In this document: positions 1 to 10,895 of the stretch, piece after piece
How the letters are laid out: every line of letters begins with the position of its first letter
Numbering within the stretch: position 1 is the stretch's first letter
Translations under genes and position numbers: made by a program
Assembly (NCBI GenBank): GCA_024516035.1
Contig: CM044963.1
Span: forward strand, 23,129,676-23,193,675
Reading direction: 5' to 3'
Source: Bactericera cockerelli
Lineage: Eukaryota; Arthropoda; Insecta; Hemiptera; Triozidae
Length of the DNA stretch: 64,000 nt
Notes under the pieces: generated by a model
Told to the model about the DNA's origin: nothing
The model's database searches: none
What the model saw: only the letters and a program-made list of their open reading frames with translations

Positions 1-22
1 TTTTTTTTTTTTTTTTTTTTTT
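1..22. repeat. T homopolymer at window edge
   Basis: A pure run of about 22 T opens the window. It could be the poly-A tail of a minus-strand retroelement whose body lies outside the window. Nothing else here supports that. Confidence 0.6.
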
Positions 23-187
23 CAGCAACCTGAAAAGTATTATTAGGTTTCATCATTCAGTATTCTGGAGGGTGGTTCCTATAAGAAAATTAGAGGCAAT
101 TACTGAAAAACTTATAATTAAACTATTCGAATATTTCTTTATTGCTTTCTGTTAAAAAGAAAGAACCTATATAGAAAGTATTGTTTT

Positions 188-309
188 CGGTCAATATGGG
201 CCAAATTATGAAACAGGATTAATGTTTCCTAGAGTTACACCCTAAACGGCCTAAACCAATCTGAGCCCGATTTGACAATTATCTTAACTTCTTGCTTTAT
301 GATCCGGGC
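188..309. mobile_element. Small foldback element (family R), 122 bp
   Basis: The left end reads gggccaaattatgaaacagg and the right end, reverse complemented, reads gggcccggatcataaagcaa, an imperfect terminal inverted repeat. The same terminal motif (a version of aaacaggattaa) recurs near 18347-18527, 18775-18800 and 29595-29640. There is no coding capacity, which fits a MITE-like non-autonomous DNA element. The superfamily is unknown. Confidence 0.5.
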
Positions 310-831
310 CTATCACCCTTGATGTAGTTTTAGAAACTTTTATGTCTAATTCTCTAGAGGTTCTAGTAAGTAATAATGTATGTAAATTTAGAAAATTAAA
401 ACAGGGCATTATACTCATTACTCATTAGCAATCTGTGATGAAAAGTTTAGTGTAGTATAACATGTTTTTAGCAACATTTGCTCGTAGCACAATGAAACCA
501 ATGAGTGAGAAGTCAAACAACAGATGGGGAGAGGGGGCATGGAAAGTCCAGGGTTTTCCAACTTTCAATCTGAAAATGGCGTTACAGAGTATATTATTTT
601 CAATTTGAAAAGAAATTTCAATATCTTTTAGGTACAGCCCTGACGATTTGGTCTTCAATAACCAATACAGATAATCATAATTACGGATTATTCACTAGAG
701 AAAAGTATATTTGGAATTTTTAAAAATCCTTTCTTAGTACCCACCTAACTGAAAAAAGGAGATTTGTGTCAAAGTAAGAGTTATTTGGACTAGTAGCCGT
801 TTCGGAGTTCTGTTGATTTGATTGAATTTTT
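310..831. other. AT-rich spacer, no feature recognised
   Basis: No repeat, gene or RNA is recognised. A 77-codon minus-strand frame at 425-658 has no recognisable domain and is taken as chance. Confidence 0.5.
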
Positions 832-1463
832 TACTTTCCTTATCCTATAATAAGGAAAGTATTGGATTCGTCGAAAATTTGACCTACCCAGTTTTTCACA
901 TTTCTGGACGAATTATATCCTCAGGATACCAAAAAAGTTGTTTTCAGCCATTGGTCCGTGCGTCTGTCTGTCTGTCTGTCTGTGTGTGTGTAAACAGTAT
1001 ATCTCGAGAACGGTAAGAGCTAGAGACTTGAAATTTGGTATGCTAATTATAATTATACACCAGACGAACCACGAAACTTTTGGTTGCAATCGGCCGCAGA
1101 CTGCGGCCGCAGGACCGCAAATATTGGCCGCAAGTGCCGCTTCTTTGAATTGGTTAAAGATACAAAAAAATATTAGAGAACAATTATGTCTTAGATTAAA
1201 AAAATAATAGGGGTCTCTTCTGATCATTTTTTTGATATCTTGAACTTTTTGGACCTCGGCCCCAATTTACCGGTATTTTGGGGGGGACCCGCTTTGATTA
1301 ACTTTTTTATTATTTATCGTAGATGGGGGTTGTGACATATCAAATCCAATGATTTTGAGGTGCTGATTACGAATTTGATATTTATTTTTAGCTAAATGTT
1401 ACCTTTGAGTCACCAGTGGCTTTTGGTCCTGTTCCAATTCCTTATAATTATGATAAGGAAAGT
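832..1463. mobile_element. Repeat element (family I) with inverted ends
   Basis: The left end holds actttccttat followed by ataaggaaagt; the right end holds ttccttataa followed by ataaggaaagt, so both termini are inverted copies and each is itself nearly palindromic. The interior has a tctg microsatellite near 962 and the phrase gagacttgaaatttgg. About 500 bp of the interior (938-1430) recurs in diverged form at 4693-5180 inside the hAT-like element. No target duplication was found. It is probably a non-autonomous element of unknown class. Confidence 0.5.
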
Positions 1464-1486
1464 CGTGTGATGTTTACACCAGATTT

Positions 1487-1712
1487 TTTTTTTTTTCAAC
1501 GTTGCTTTCAACTGCATGGTCAATGGTCATATCGTGACGGGGTTGTTACCCTCTTTATCACAGGACACTCACAAACCTACTACTCACATTAACCTCACTC
1601 AGTCTGGGCTGGAATGCCAGTATCATGAAGTTCACCCCGCTAGACGTTACTCAACTTCGGTGATCCTACGAGATGTTTCTCGTAGTTGCATTCAACGCGC
1701 CATCGACGCTGG
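1487..1712 (-). mobile_element. 5S-rRNA-derived SINE (family F), minus strand
   Basis: Read on the minus strand it starts with a 5S-like head (gcgcgttgaatgcaact..., then gttgagtaacgtc) and continues into a body with caggctgagtgaggtt-like sequence, ending in cgtcacgatatgacc, a gttgaaagcaacgtt motif and an A tail (T run at 1487-1498 on the plus strand). It has the same layout as the copies at 12311, 19451, 20721 and 31474. It directly abuts the family I element. Confidence 0.7.
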
Positions 1713-1792
1713 AATGAATGAATGAGACTGTTAATGGATTTTATATATGTACTTCTGTTCTTTTATATTTATTCTAGGTTAATTTATCAAGT

Positions 1793-1860
1793 AACCGACC
1801 TCAGTAGTAAAACCTAATAGCCAGTAGAGTCGTAACCTTGAGGTCGGTGTTAAAACTTTG
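1793..1860 (+). repeat. Fragment of tRNA-derived SINE (family D)
   Basis: The words gacctcagtag and gtaaccttgaggtcggtg match the head of the better copy at 30343-30490, but the B-box part is eroded. This is an old partial copy. Confidence 0.4.
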
Positions 1861-2060
1861 TAAGAAATAGGATTAATTCATTTTAGGTATCATTTTATCG
1901 ATCAATCTTTTGATAATTATAACTTTCTACCCTTTTAAAACTTTCTAAAATGCTTTTCAAAAGCATTGCTAATCATTGCAATCTTCAATGATCATATAGG
2001 TGCATTTTTCTAAAATTCAAAATAAATCATTCAAAAATCTGGCTTATCGCTTCGTTAAAG

Positions 2061-2233
2061 CTCCTTTATTTTGGAATAAAGGAGTGAATCATTCATTTAT
2101 TAAGGAGAGCTTGCCAACGGACCTATTCGCGGATCAGATTTCGATGAAAATTTCAGGAAGTTAAAATACGATTCATTAATTTCAGGAAAGGAAACGAAAG
2201 TCTTTCAAAATATTCATATCGATATTTTGAAAG
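2061..2233. other. Two short perfect hairpins
   Basis: At 2061-2084, ctcctttatt and aataaaggag form 10-bp arms around a 4-nt loop. At 2202-2233, ctttcaaaatat and atattttgaaag form 12-bp arms around 8 nt. Neither is followed by a T run, so they are not obvious terminators. They may be relics of foldback elements. Confidence 0.5.
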
Positions 2234-2395
2234 AGTACAACCATTATACTACCCATACAGGATGGATCATAATAGTAGAACAGTTTTGATGATATACTCG
2301 TACCTACCTCGTAATATTTTATGGAAACTTGTAGAAATATCAATTTGAACCAGAATTTTTTTGTGAAACAGAACTATCCAGAGATAAATACTCAC

Positions 2396-2530
2396 AGCCA
2401 ACGTTGCTCCGATGGCACGTTGAATACACCAGTTCTCATTCAATCACTAGAGTTAAGCAACGTCAGGCGAGGCTAGGACTTGGATGGGACCATTCAAAAT
2501 CGAACCCTCGTGATGCTGGCTATTACCAAG
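2396..2530 (+). mobile_element. Older 5S-derived SINE head (family F, long type)
   Basis: This copy keeps more of the 5S rRNA internal promoter than the others: gttaagcaacgtc, then gacttggatggga, then a cctcgtgatgctgg end. Eukaryotic 5S rRNA has AAGTTAAGCA..GTCGGGC, ACTTGGATGGGTGACC and CACGTGCTG in the same order. The body is cut short by the 50-bp tandem array that begins at 2525. Confidence 0.65.
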
Positions 2531-2746
2531 GCATATCGGCATAGTTAGGGACACCCTGTATACATGTAATGGTTACCAAGGCATATCTGCATAGTTAGGG
2601 ACACCCTGTGTACGTGTAATAGTTACCAAGGCATATCGGCATAGTTAGGGACAACCTGTATACATGTAATAGTTACCAAGGCATATTTGCATAGTTAGGG
2701 ACACCCTGTATACATGTAATAGTTACCAAGGCATATCGGGCGGCGC
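2525..2746. repeat. 50-bp tandem repeat, about 4.4 copies
   Basis: The phrase accaaggcatat starts at 2525, 2575, 2625, 2675 and 2725, exactly 50 bp apart. Each unit includes a version of tagttagggacaccctgtat. Substitutions are few (cggc/ctgc/ttgc), so the array is fairly young. The word acaccctgtata also occurs alone near 38621, so the unit may derive from a transposon end. Confidence 0.9.
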
Positions 2747-2984
2747 TCAGCGTGGAAAGCATTTCCCATAAAGTTTCAAGCATGTTGTGCGTATCCAACT
2801 AAAATCTTTCGCATGTTAAAGTTGTCTGGCACGTGGCGTTAATGAAGCCTCATGTCCCGTTTGTCTTTAGTAGAAAGGCTTCTCTTTTGGAAATGTTTTT
2901 ATAAAAAAATAATAATATATTTTTTGGTACCTATTTGGTTTTTATTTTTACGGTGGAAAATTGGAAATATAAGAAAATGTATTA

Positions 2985-3198
2985 TTATTAGTTTGTAACT
3001 CTTTATATACATATTTATGTGCTTTTAGGATACATAACATTATGTAAAACCAAAAATTTTAAAAATTAAAATACAAAATTGACAGTATAAATATAAAAAT
3101 AAAAAAAATTAAACAACATAGATAAAATATATACAGATGTCCTAACTAAAGGGCGGGATTATTGCCTATGGTATTCTCTTCTACCCAACCCTTATGTA
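2985..3198 (-). mobile_element. 5'-truncated LINE 3' end (family J), minus strand
   Basis: Read on the minus strand it contains gggttgggtagaagagaata, a conserved block ending tttagttaggaca, an AT-rich stretch and an (ATA)n tail. Family J has about a dozen copies in this window that share the 3' end but differ in 5' length, as expected of LINE insertions by target-primed reverse transcription. This copy is head-to-head with the next one. Confidence 0.65.
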
Positions 3199-3290
3199 CA
3201 CAATGTTACAGAAAAGTAGAACAATTGACAAAAGAATACAGATAAGATGACTTCTCTTGACCTAACATGGCTGGTACCGGGACTGTTTCA

Positions 3291-3495
3291 CTCATTCTTT
3301 TGTTGAGTGGAAGAGATTGCCATATGCAATATGCAATAAGCCCGCTTTTTAGTTAGGACATCTGTACATTTTATCTATGTTGTTTATCTTCTTTTTTTTC
3401 TAGTACATTGTTCTAAATTTTTAATTTATTATAATTACTTGTTTGTACATAATATATTATGTCCTACTAATAAAGAGTTACATAATAATAATAAT
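3291..3495 (+). mobile_element. 5'-truncated LINE 3' end (family J), plus strand
   Basis: It contains gagtggaagagattgccat, tttagttaggacatctg, an AT-rich 3' region, a taataaagagtt polyadenylation-like signal and an (ATA)n tail. With the minus copy at 2985-3198 it forms a large inverted repeat with a 92-bp spacer. Confidence 0.65.
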
Positions 3496-3654
3496 ACTTT
3501 CTAGCAAAGTTTTAAGCTCCTCATTAGAAAAAAAAGACGGGAAACTCTTATCAGATAATGCTGGGAAGCGTTTCCCAGGAACTTGAAGAGCTGCACGGAA
3601 TCCCTAGTGAACTAAAAAGCTCTCGCCAGGGGTCACGTGTCCTCTAATGAAGCT

Positions 3655-3885
3655 CTTGTATGTGCAGAATGGCTTACAGAGTGTATTAGAATATTAGATC
3701 ATTAGACATGACATTATTAGTATTAGTACTATGTATGTGGAGAATGGCTTGCTTGTGGAGTTTATTACTCGTAGAATATTAGATGATTAAACATGACATT
3801 ATTAGTATTAGTACTATGTAAGTAGAGAATGGCTTCCTTATGAAGTTTATTAGAATAGTAGATCATTAAACATGACATTGGCTCA
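3655..3885. repeat. Roughly 80-bp tandem repeat, 3 diverged copies
   Basis: The words gagaatggctt, agaatattagat and aaacatgacatt occur in the same order three times. Units are 75-85 bp with indels. Confidence 0.75.
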
Positions 3886-3959
3886 TGTTCAATGAAGCAC
3901 TCACTTGTGAGCAAAGTCTCGAAGTAGAAGCAAAAGGTAGAAGAAATAGCAAATTCTCT

Positions 3960-4030
3960 TTTACGTATTTTCTTTTATTCGCAAGCATTTGCTTTTACTC
4001 ACAAGCATTTGCTTTTGCTCACAAGCAATT
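3960..4030. repeat. 20-bp tandem repeat, 3 copies
   Basis: Three copies of a unit like gcttttactcacaagcattt lie end to end. Confidence 0.75.
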
Positions 4031-4132
4031 GATCCATGTATAAGTTAGAGGAGCTATATTAATAAGGAAAAGCTCTACTTATCCGTGAACCATTTACTTC
4101 CAAAGAAGCAGGGCCGTATTTAAGGGGGGGGC

Positions 4133-4670
4133 CCAGGGGCCCGGGCCCCCCCCTCGAGCTTGGCCCCCCTCGAAATTCTTACTTGAACGCAGGCTCTCGT
4201 ACCGGGCCCCCCTCGAAATTCTTACTTGAACGCAGGCTCTCGTCCCGGGCCCCCCTAGAAATTCTTACTTAAACGCAGGCTCTCGTACCGGGCCCCCCTC
4301 GAAATTCTCATTTGAACGCAGTCTCTCGTCCCGGGCCCCCCTCGAAATTCTCACTTGAACGCAGGCTCTCGTCCCGGGGCCCCCTCGAAATTCTCACTTG
4401 AAAACAGGCTCTCGTCCCGGGCCCCCCTCGAAATTCTCACTTGAAAACAGGCTCTCGTCCCGGGCCCCCCTCGAAATTCTCACTTGAACGCAGGCTCTCG
4501 TCCCGGGCCCCCCTCGAAATTCTCACTTGAACGCAGGCTCTCGTCCCGGGCCCCCCCCGAAATTCTCACTTGAACGCAGGCTCTCGTCCCGGGCCCCCCT
4601 CGAAATTCTTACTTGAACGCAGGCTCTCGTCCCGGGCCCCCCTCGAAATTCTTACTTGAACGCAGGGCCT
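4133..4670. repeat. 43-bp GC-rich satellite inside the hAT-like element
   Basis: About twelve units of 43 bp, each with gggcccccctcgaaattct, ttgaacgcag and gctctcgtccc. The phrase gggcccc starts at 4204, 4247, 4290 and so on. The units derive from the element's own G/C-rich subterminal region, so the array expanded within the transposon. Confidence 0.9.
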
Positions 4671-4692
4671 CCAGAGCCTAAATCCAAAGTTT

Positions 4693-5182
4693 CAGCCATT
4701 GTTCCGTGTGTCTGTCTGTCTATAAACAGGATATATCAAGAACAGCAGAAGCTAGAGACTTGAAATTTGGCACAGAGTTCATAAATGTATAGACGACGCA
4801 GCATGAAACTTTTGGAAAAAATCGGTGCCACCGATGGCGGCCTGATGGCCGCTTTTCGACAGAATTTGGTGGTTCTGGCTTAATAGTAAGAGATATGAAA
4901 TTTTCATGGGAACAATGTTTTTCTTTAATTAAAAAACATTGGGGGTTTGTCCCGAATATTTTTTTTCATATCTTGAACTTTTTGGTACCCGACTCTAATT
5001 ACCGGTATTTTGGGAGGGTCCACCCGGACTAACTTTTTTATTTTTTATCCTAGATATGGGTTGTGAGTTGTGACATATCAATTCATAGGTTTTTTGAGGT
5101 TCTGAACACGAATTTGATAACCGTTTTTTATCTTAGTAAGGTTCTGAACACGAATTTGATAACCGTTTTTTATCTTAGTAAG
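4693..5182 (+). repeat. Diverged copy of family I interior, with 42-bp duplication
   Basis: It shares cagccattgttccgtg, the tctg run, gagacttgaaatttgg and a following interior with 938-1430. At 5099-5140 and 5141-5182 a 42-bp piece beginning gttctgaacacgaatttg is duplicated exactly in tandem. Confidence 0.7.
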
Positions 5183-5189
5183 AACCTTT

Positions 5190-5575
5190 TAATCTATGGT
5201 AAAAAATGAATGGGTAACACGTAAATAGTCACGTTTTAAAAGCTAAATCACATTTTTTTTTCGAAATTTGAAGTGACCTATCAATTTTATTCAGAGTGAG
5301 AAAGTTTTAGGTAAGGGTCTGAGCTTTCATTTGACACATCGTTAGCGAATTTCTGATGAGCCGTTCTTGAGCTACGCCAAGTAAGGTAAAAATATGGATG
5401 GGTAACACGTAAAATAGTCACGTTTTTAAAGGTAAATGACATTTTTTCTCGAAATTTGAAGTGACGACTGATCAATTCAAAGTGAAAAAGTTCTAGGCAA
5501 GGATCTGAGCTATCATTTGACATATTGATCGCAAAATTCTGATGAGCTGTTCTTGAGCTACGCCGGGTAAAGATA
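5190..5575. repeat. Tandem pair of about 190-bp units
   Basis: Both units contain gggtaacacgtaaa, a cgaaatttgaagtgac block, a ctgagcttt/ctgagctat block and gttcttgagctacgcc. They lie within the hAT-like element. Confidence 0.8.
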
Positions 5576-5614
5576 AAATATTCAAGTTTTTTGACACATT
5601 CTCTCTCCATGTGT

Positions 5615-5655
5615 GAGTGTGTGTGTATGTGTGGTATGTGTGTGGATTGTGTGTG

Positions 5656-5689
<34 letters not shown>

Positions 5690-5739
5690 GTGTGTGTGTG
5701 TGTGTGGGTGTGTGTGCGTGTGTGTGTGTGTGTGTGTCT
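5615..5739. repeat. (TG)n microsatellite
   Basis: About 120 bp of almost pure TG with occasional C and A. Alternating purine-pyrimidine DNA like this can adopt Z-form. Open frames across it are artefacts. Confidence 0.95.
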
Positions 5740-5869
5740 GATGGGCTGCGAAGCGGCGCGCCGCTTACACCTGCCGCGGCGGTGTAACCCGCTAGTAATA
5801 TTATTATTATACTATTCTGGCCCCCCCCTGACGAAAATCCTGGATACGCCCTGCAAAGAAGGAAATACT

Positions 5870-6270
5870 TTTGCTTTGTATAAAACTTTTAAAAAAAACC
5901 CCCCGGGGGGGTTTTCCTTTTTTTCCCTTTTGGGGCTTTTTTGGGTAAAGGATTAAAAATTTTCGGGGAAAAAGTTTTTTTTTAAAAAAAACTTGGGGTT
6001 TTGAACCAATTTAAACTTTTTCCCATTTTAAACCTTTTTTGGGGGGGCCCCCCCTTTTTTTTTTTTAAAAATGGGTTTGTATTTTAAATTAAAATTTATT
6101 TTTTTTGGGTTTCAGTTTAAATTTTTTATTTAGGGCGAACCAATTTGATTTTTTTTTCAGAAGAATTTTAATCAAGGGAAAAATGTGGGAACAGAAATAA
6201 AAAAGTAAATCCAGAAAGAAGGCTTTTTTACAAAAAAGATGGGGTTGGTTTCAGACAATCCCTAAGGGGG

Positions 6271-6323
<53 letters not shown>

Positions 6324-8660
6324 ACAAATTTTTTTTTAATATTAGAAAATTTATGGGGTTTTCAGTCCCCCGGAAAAGGTAAAAATCTTTTTTTTAAATT
6401 TTTTTTGGGGATTTTTATTTTATTTGGGGGAATTTTTTGTTTTTGTTTTTTTTGGGGTTTGTTTTTTTTTTGGGGGGGGGGATAGGGGGGGGGGGGTTGG
6501 GGGGGGTTAAAAAAAAAATTTACAAGGTACGAAAATTGGGTACACCCGGGAAAAAAATCGTTTTAAAAAGTTTTTATTAAATTTTTAAAAAAAAATTAAA
6601 CTATTAAATAAAAAAAAAATGGATTTTAAAAACTAATTAAAATTTGGGCCAAAAACCCAAAAAAAAAAAATTTAAAATATTTATAATATTAGGATTTTAA
6701 AAATTAAAATAAAGGAAAAAATAAAGAAAAATTAAAAAGGGGAAAACCAAAACAGAAAGTATATTTTTTTTTTAATTTTTTATTAGATTAAAATTGATCC
6801 CATTTTTTTTTAAATAAAAATTTTTTCTTTGGTCGTGTTACATTTATATAGTATTGTTTATATTTGTAGAAAAACCAAAATTATTGTTCCTATGTATCAA
6901 GGGTTTGAAAATACGGAAAAAAAGGACCCTAGTCCAGTTACCCTTTAAACAATTTTTGGCAACAAAATCAAACACCCCGGCCTGTCCCTTTTTTCCGGGG
7001 AAAAACTAAACAAAAAAAAATTTAAAACCGTTGAAAAAGTTTTTTCAGCGAGAATTTTTTCAGTTTGGGGGGAAAGTTGGGTTTTGGGAAGCCCCTTACT
7101 TTAAAAGGGAACTGGTGGGGAAAGGGGGCTTTTCTTGGAAAATTTCGGAAAAGAAAACAAAATTTTTTTTAACACTTCGGCCAAACAAAAACGCCCAAAA
7201 AACCCAAAACCAACCCGGAGTAAAACCTTTTTACCATTTTGAAAAAAAAACTAGAACATTTTTGTCCGTAACAAATTCCCCCCTAAACCACGAACCCCAA
7301 ACCATTCCCGAAAAAGCATAAAAAATGGGAAGAAAACGGAAAAAAAAAAAGGGGAAAAAAAAAGAAAAAGGGAAAAAACCCCCCCTGGGGATTTTTGCAA
7401 TTTAACGAAAAAACCGGGGGGCAACCGGAGGGGGGGCAAGCCCCACGGGGAAGTTAAGACAAAAAAAACAAACCCTTTTTAACGGAAAATACACAAGGTT
7501 TTACCTCCGGGAGGAAAAACAACCAACCCCCCCACAAACGCAGACGAAAAACAATAAACGAAAAAGAAAAAGGGGCGGGAACCCCCAAACACGCAAAAAA
7601 ACCGCCCAAGGGGAAGGGACGTAAAAAGGGCCCCCCAAAAACCTTTTTTTAAAAATTTTAAAATTTTTTCTTAAATTTATGTTCTTTTTATTAAAACCAT
7701 GTATTATTAAACAAATGTAAAAAAAATTGGGAAAAAGTGAATCTAAAATTCCTTTAGGGGCCAAAATTCCGTTAATGGAAAAAAAGTTCCCCTTACCTTT
7801 TTAACACTTTGCCTTTTTTTTCTTTTAAATCATGAAAAACCCCAAAATTTTAATAAAGGAATTGGAAGAAAACCCCCAAAGGACAACCGGCCACATAACA
7901 CAGAACCAGGAATTTGAAAAAAAAATCCCCCCAATATTTTCCCCCTGGATACTAATTTTTTTAATAAAGAATTCTTTGGGGAAAAACCGGGGTTTTTTTC
8001 AAGGAAATTTTATTTCCCCTTTTTGAAAATTTTTTTCCTAAAAACAAAGAAAAAAGGGAAAGGCATTTTAGTACTCCAAAAAGTCCCCAAAATTTCCTTC
8101 AGATTTTTGGCATTTTCCCATTTTTTTTGGAACAACCTTTTTTCTTTGTTCGTCAGGGCCCTGGGCCCTTTTCTTTTTTTTCCCTTTTTTAAATTAAAAA
8201 AAACTTTTAAAGGAAAACCAAACCCGATAATATTTAAAACCCATTTTTCCCCACCTAATACTTGGGGTTTCCCTTTTCCTTTTTGCAAAGTCTATCCCTG
8301 TTTTTCATTAATAAAAATCTTAAGTGGAAAGAAACCCCCAGGCCGGGTTAACCTAAAGCATTTTCACCCCCAAACCCCTTGAGTCTTTTTAATAAGTGGT
8401 CCATACTCACTTAAACGAGGAAAAATTCTGCTTGGGTGGGTTCGAACCAACAATTATTACCTACCTGATTAAAAAATTTTGTCTCTAATATTGTATTTGA
8501 TGACAAATTTGATGAAATCTTTGGGCAATGGTCGTATTCAATCAAAGAGGTAATTCAAATTGCACCTGACTCCAACCCGGGTTTTTACAATTTTACTTTT
8601 TTTAAAAATGTAAATTTGGTACATTAAAAGATGGCTTTTTAAGAGATGTTTTTTTCTGTT
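5870..8660. other. Homopolymer-inflated block, probably unreliable sequence
   Basis: Almost every short word here is stretched into mono-nucleotide runs (g, t, a and c runs of 4-10), with a 53-base A run near 6270 and G runs near 6470. Mixed G- and A-homopolymers at this density do not resemble the flanks. At 8331-8420 a damaged version of a repeat that is clean at 38686-38790 can be recognised (taaagcattttc, gaggaaaaattc). This looks like uncorrected or mis-assembled reads rather than biology. All open frames in it should be ignored. Confidence 0.7.
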
Positions 8661-9408
8661 TCAATTAAAAAAAAAGTTGTTCTCTTTTTTGCCGATGATT
8701 GGGAATCCCCTTTTAGCAAGTCTTTTATACTTTTTAAATTTTGAAAAAAGATTACCTTAAAATACCCCAGATCTTTGGGTTGGTTTTTCTTCCGGCCCAA
8801 AACGATGTACAAAATTGCCTCGTTGTGAAGTGGGTTAAAAAAAATGATATAGGACCTTGTCTGGGTGCACCCATGTTCCGTTCTGGAAAACAGATTCGTT
8901 GGCATGGATGATAGAAATTAAATACAAAAATACCCATGCAATCACCCTTCAATGACAAAAATAAAAAAACTTCTCACACAACCATTGAGATAGTAAAAAC
9001 TGTGTCCATCAAAATAAAAACTGGAACAGATATTATAGGAGGGGGATAAAATGATTCAATTGTACAAGATCCAGAAAAATTTTTAAAACGATTGATGTCT
9101 CATGAAATTTTGGGGGAAAGATTTGTTCCGGGAAAAATTTTCTTGAGACGGAATTAATAATAATAATTGTTTTAGAAAATCGATTCTTAGTAGTAATATT
9201 TGGGGTAATCACAATCGTGATTCCACAATCACTAAAATTGAACTAAACATTTGCTTAAATTGGGACTTGAATCAGCGACCAAATTTCAAAATTTACTTTT
9301 GTGACAAATTTCACCCTATTCAGATGGTTATCTTTCAAAAATTTATAGAAGAAAATTTTGATGTAAAATTGTATGTTCCAATCGCAGGATATTAAATCTA
9401 TTAGAAGA
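8661..9408. other. Unassigned AT-rich sequence
   Basis: Homopolymer inflation fades out through this stretch. I see no gene or clear repeat. Confidence 0.4.
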
Positions 9409-9605
9409 TCTTTACATCTAATACAACTTTTCACTTTTCTGTTTATACTGATATAGAGAGGTTAGTATTGATGACATGGATAATCAGAACTATTACCTGC
9501 TGGTGAGAGCAAATAAGCTCGAATAGTTGTCCAGGTATGTTCTGATATTCATGTACATCTAATACAACTACTCACTTTTCTGTTTATACTGATTATACTG
9601 ATCTT
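9409..9605. mobile_element. Short element (family M) with direct terminal repeats
   Basis: Two copies of an approximately 40-bp sequence (acatctaatacaact, then cacttttctgtttatactga) flank a central part containing agagcaaataagctcgaa and ttgtccaggtatgttctg. The same structure occurs at 32143-32370, where it interrupts a family J LINE tail, so it is mobile rather than a satellite fragment. Confidence 0.6.
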
Positions 9606-10557
9606 CTACGAATTGTCAAAATTTTCTCAATTTCGTGTCAGAATTTTTTCACACTAACCATGTGTAAAAAAAAAATAATCTCTTACTCAACATTGTTTTA
9701 AAAACTACATCTCAATGTCTATCTATAATATACTCTTGAATGACCTCTATGTAGAGACTTCAGGCAAAAAGTTACAGCCTCATCAAACCAATCGGTACCC
9801 ACCCATCCAAAATCCCAAGAAAAAATTCCATCAATTTTCATGTCAAAGTCTCAACATAATTTTCTCACAAAAAATTCTCCCACAGTTCGCGCTGAGAAAA
9901 TTCCTTTTCCAAGTCTCTCACTGGAAACCGATGAGAAAAGTCCATTTTCTCAGTCCCACAGATTGTTGCTGGGAAACTCATCAAGCTCATCACCCAGCGG
10001 TTGATCATTCTCAGCAGAGTTACCGGTGTAAGAATATACGTGTATCTACGTGAGAAGTATTCACACATGATTCACCGGTGTAAACTCTATCTCTCCAGCG
10101 GTGTAAGTGATGAGAACGGAGTAGCTGATATGCTGGGAATTGGGTTCTGGTTGGGAACCGAATTGAAATGTGAGCGATTCTCTCACAATTGAATCGAATG
10201 TCCGGCTGTGTCAGTGGTGTGGGGTGGGTTGACTATTCAATGTGACCTCAGGGTTCGAATCTCTGTCGGAACAAATTTTAATATGACAGCCAGAACAAAA
10301 AAAGAAAACAATTGAACTAGGTGTACACTATCAAGCTCGCCGGGAGGCGAACGCTCGTCAAGTAGCGCCCGCCAACCGGCCTATATTAACACGAAACAGA
10401 GTTTATATGTATTTTGTTTTATTGTTTTCCACACTTCCCGCTAACTTTTATAATTTTTTTATTTCAAATTCATAATGAGACGCGAAAATAGATTGTGTTT
10501 CACGAAAGCGCGAGGTACAATGTATAATGTACATGAATATCAACACTACAATGTACA
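9606..10557. other. Unassigned sequence with eroded SINE heads
   Basis: At 10240-10275 the B-box-like word gggttcgaatctctgtcgg marks an eroded tRNA-derived SINE head. Short frames at 9715-10192 show no domain. The word caccggtgtaa and variants recur around 10021-10110, a weak local repeat. Confidence 0.35.
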
Positions 10558-10668
10558 GGCCCTTGTCAATTATGGTCTCCTTGTAAGAACAGTGGTAAAA
10601 GGGCTGAGTCATTCCTCAACTGTCTGGCTACTATCGTTCGCGATGAGGCCACCCTATGATGATAATTT
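10558..10668 (+). repeat. Interspersed repeat (family E)
   Basis: The run ggcccttgtcaattatgg, agtcattcctcaactgtctgg and ccaccctatgatgat recurs at 25605-25912 (interrupted) and at 37890-38015 on the other strand. No Pol III boxes are visible. Class unknown. Confidence 0.6.
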
Positions 10669-10895
10669 TGTCCTTATTATTAAAAAGTAGATATAGTAAT
10701 AAAAATCCTAGTTTATAATTCGGCCGTATTAAGATTCGAACCCGCGGTTCTCCGATGACCACTCCACTGCAGACAAATCAAAACTTTTCGCACAGAATTC
10801 TGGGAATGTCCACGCGAATATTCTCACGATATTAATATTAGGATTCTGATGGGATCCGTGGTACAAGATGTTCCGAAAATACTATGTGGTTCTGT

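Larger units (their letters stand above)
4101..5861. mobile_element. hAT-like non-autonomous transposon with 8-bp TSD
   Basis: The element proper is 4109-5853 (1745 bp). It starts CAGGGCCGTATTTAAGG and ends with cctggatacgccctg, whose complement is CAGGGCGTATCCAGG, followed by a G-rich stretch at both ends. It is flanked by a perfect 8-bp duplication caaagaag at 4101-4108 and 5854-5861. CAGGG termini and 8-bp duplications are typical of the hAT superfamily. There is no transposase frame; the interior is a 43-bp satellite, sequence related to the 832-1463 element, a 190-bp tandem pair and a TG microsatellite. Orientation is undefined. Only the autonomous partner's identity is uncertain. Confidence 0.8.

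Noticed and set aside
4133..4670. CRISPR-like array of 43-bp repeats
   Set aside because: Units abut directly with no unique spacers; it is a satellite in a eukaryotic transposon.
5591..5956. 121-codon frame starting MTHSLSMCECVC
   Set aside because: It is the TG microsatellite read in frame, then hAT end and damaged sequence.
7031..8905. Multiple 60-119-codon frames
   Set aside because: All lie in the homopolymer-inflated block, which is probably unreliable sequence.
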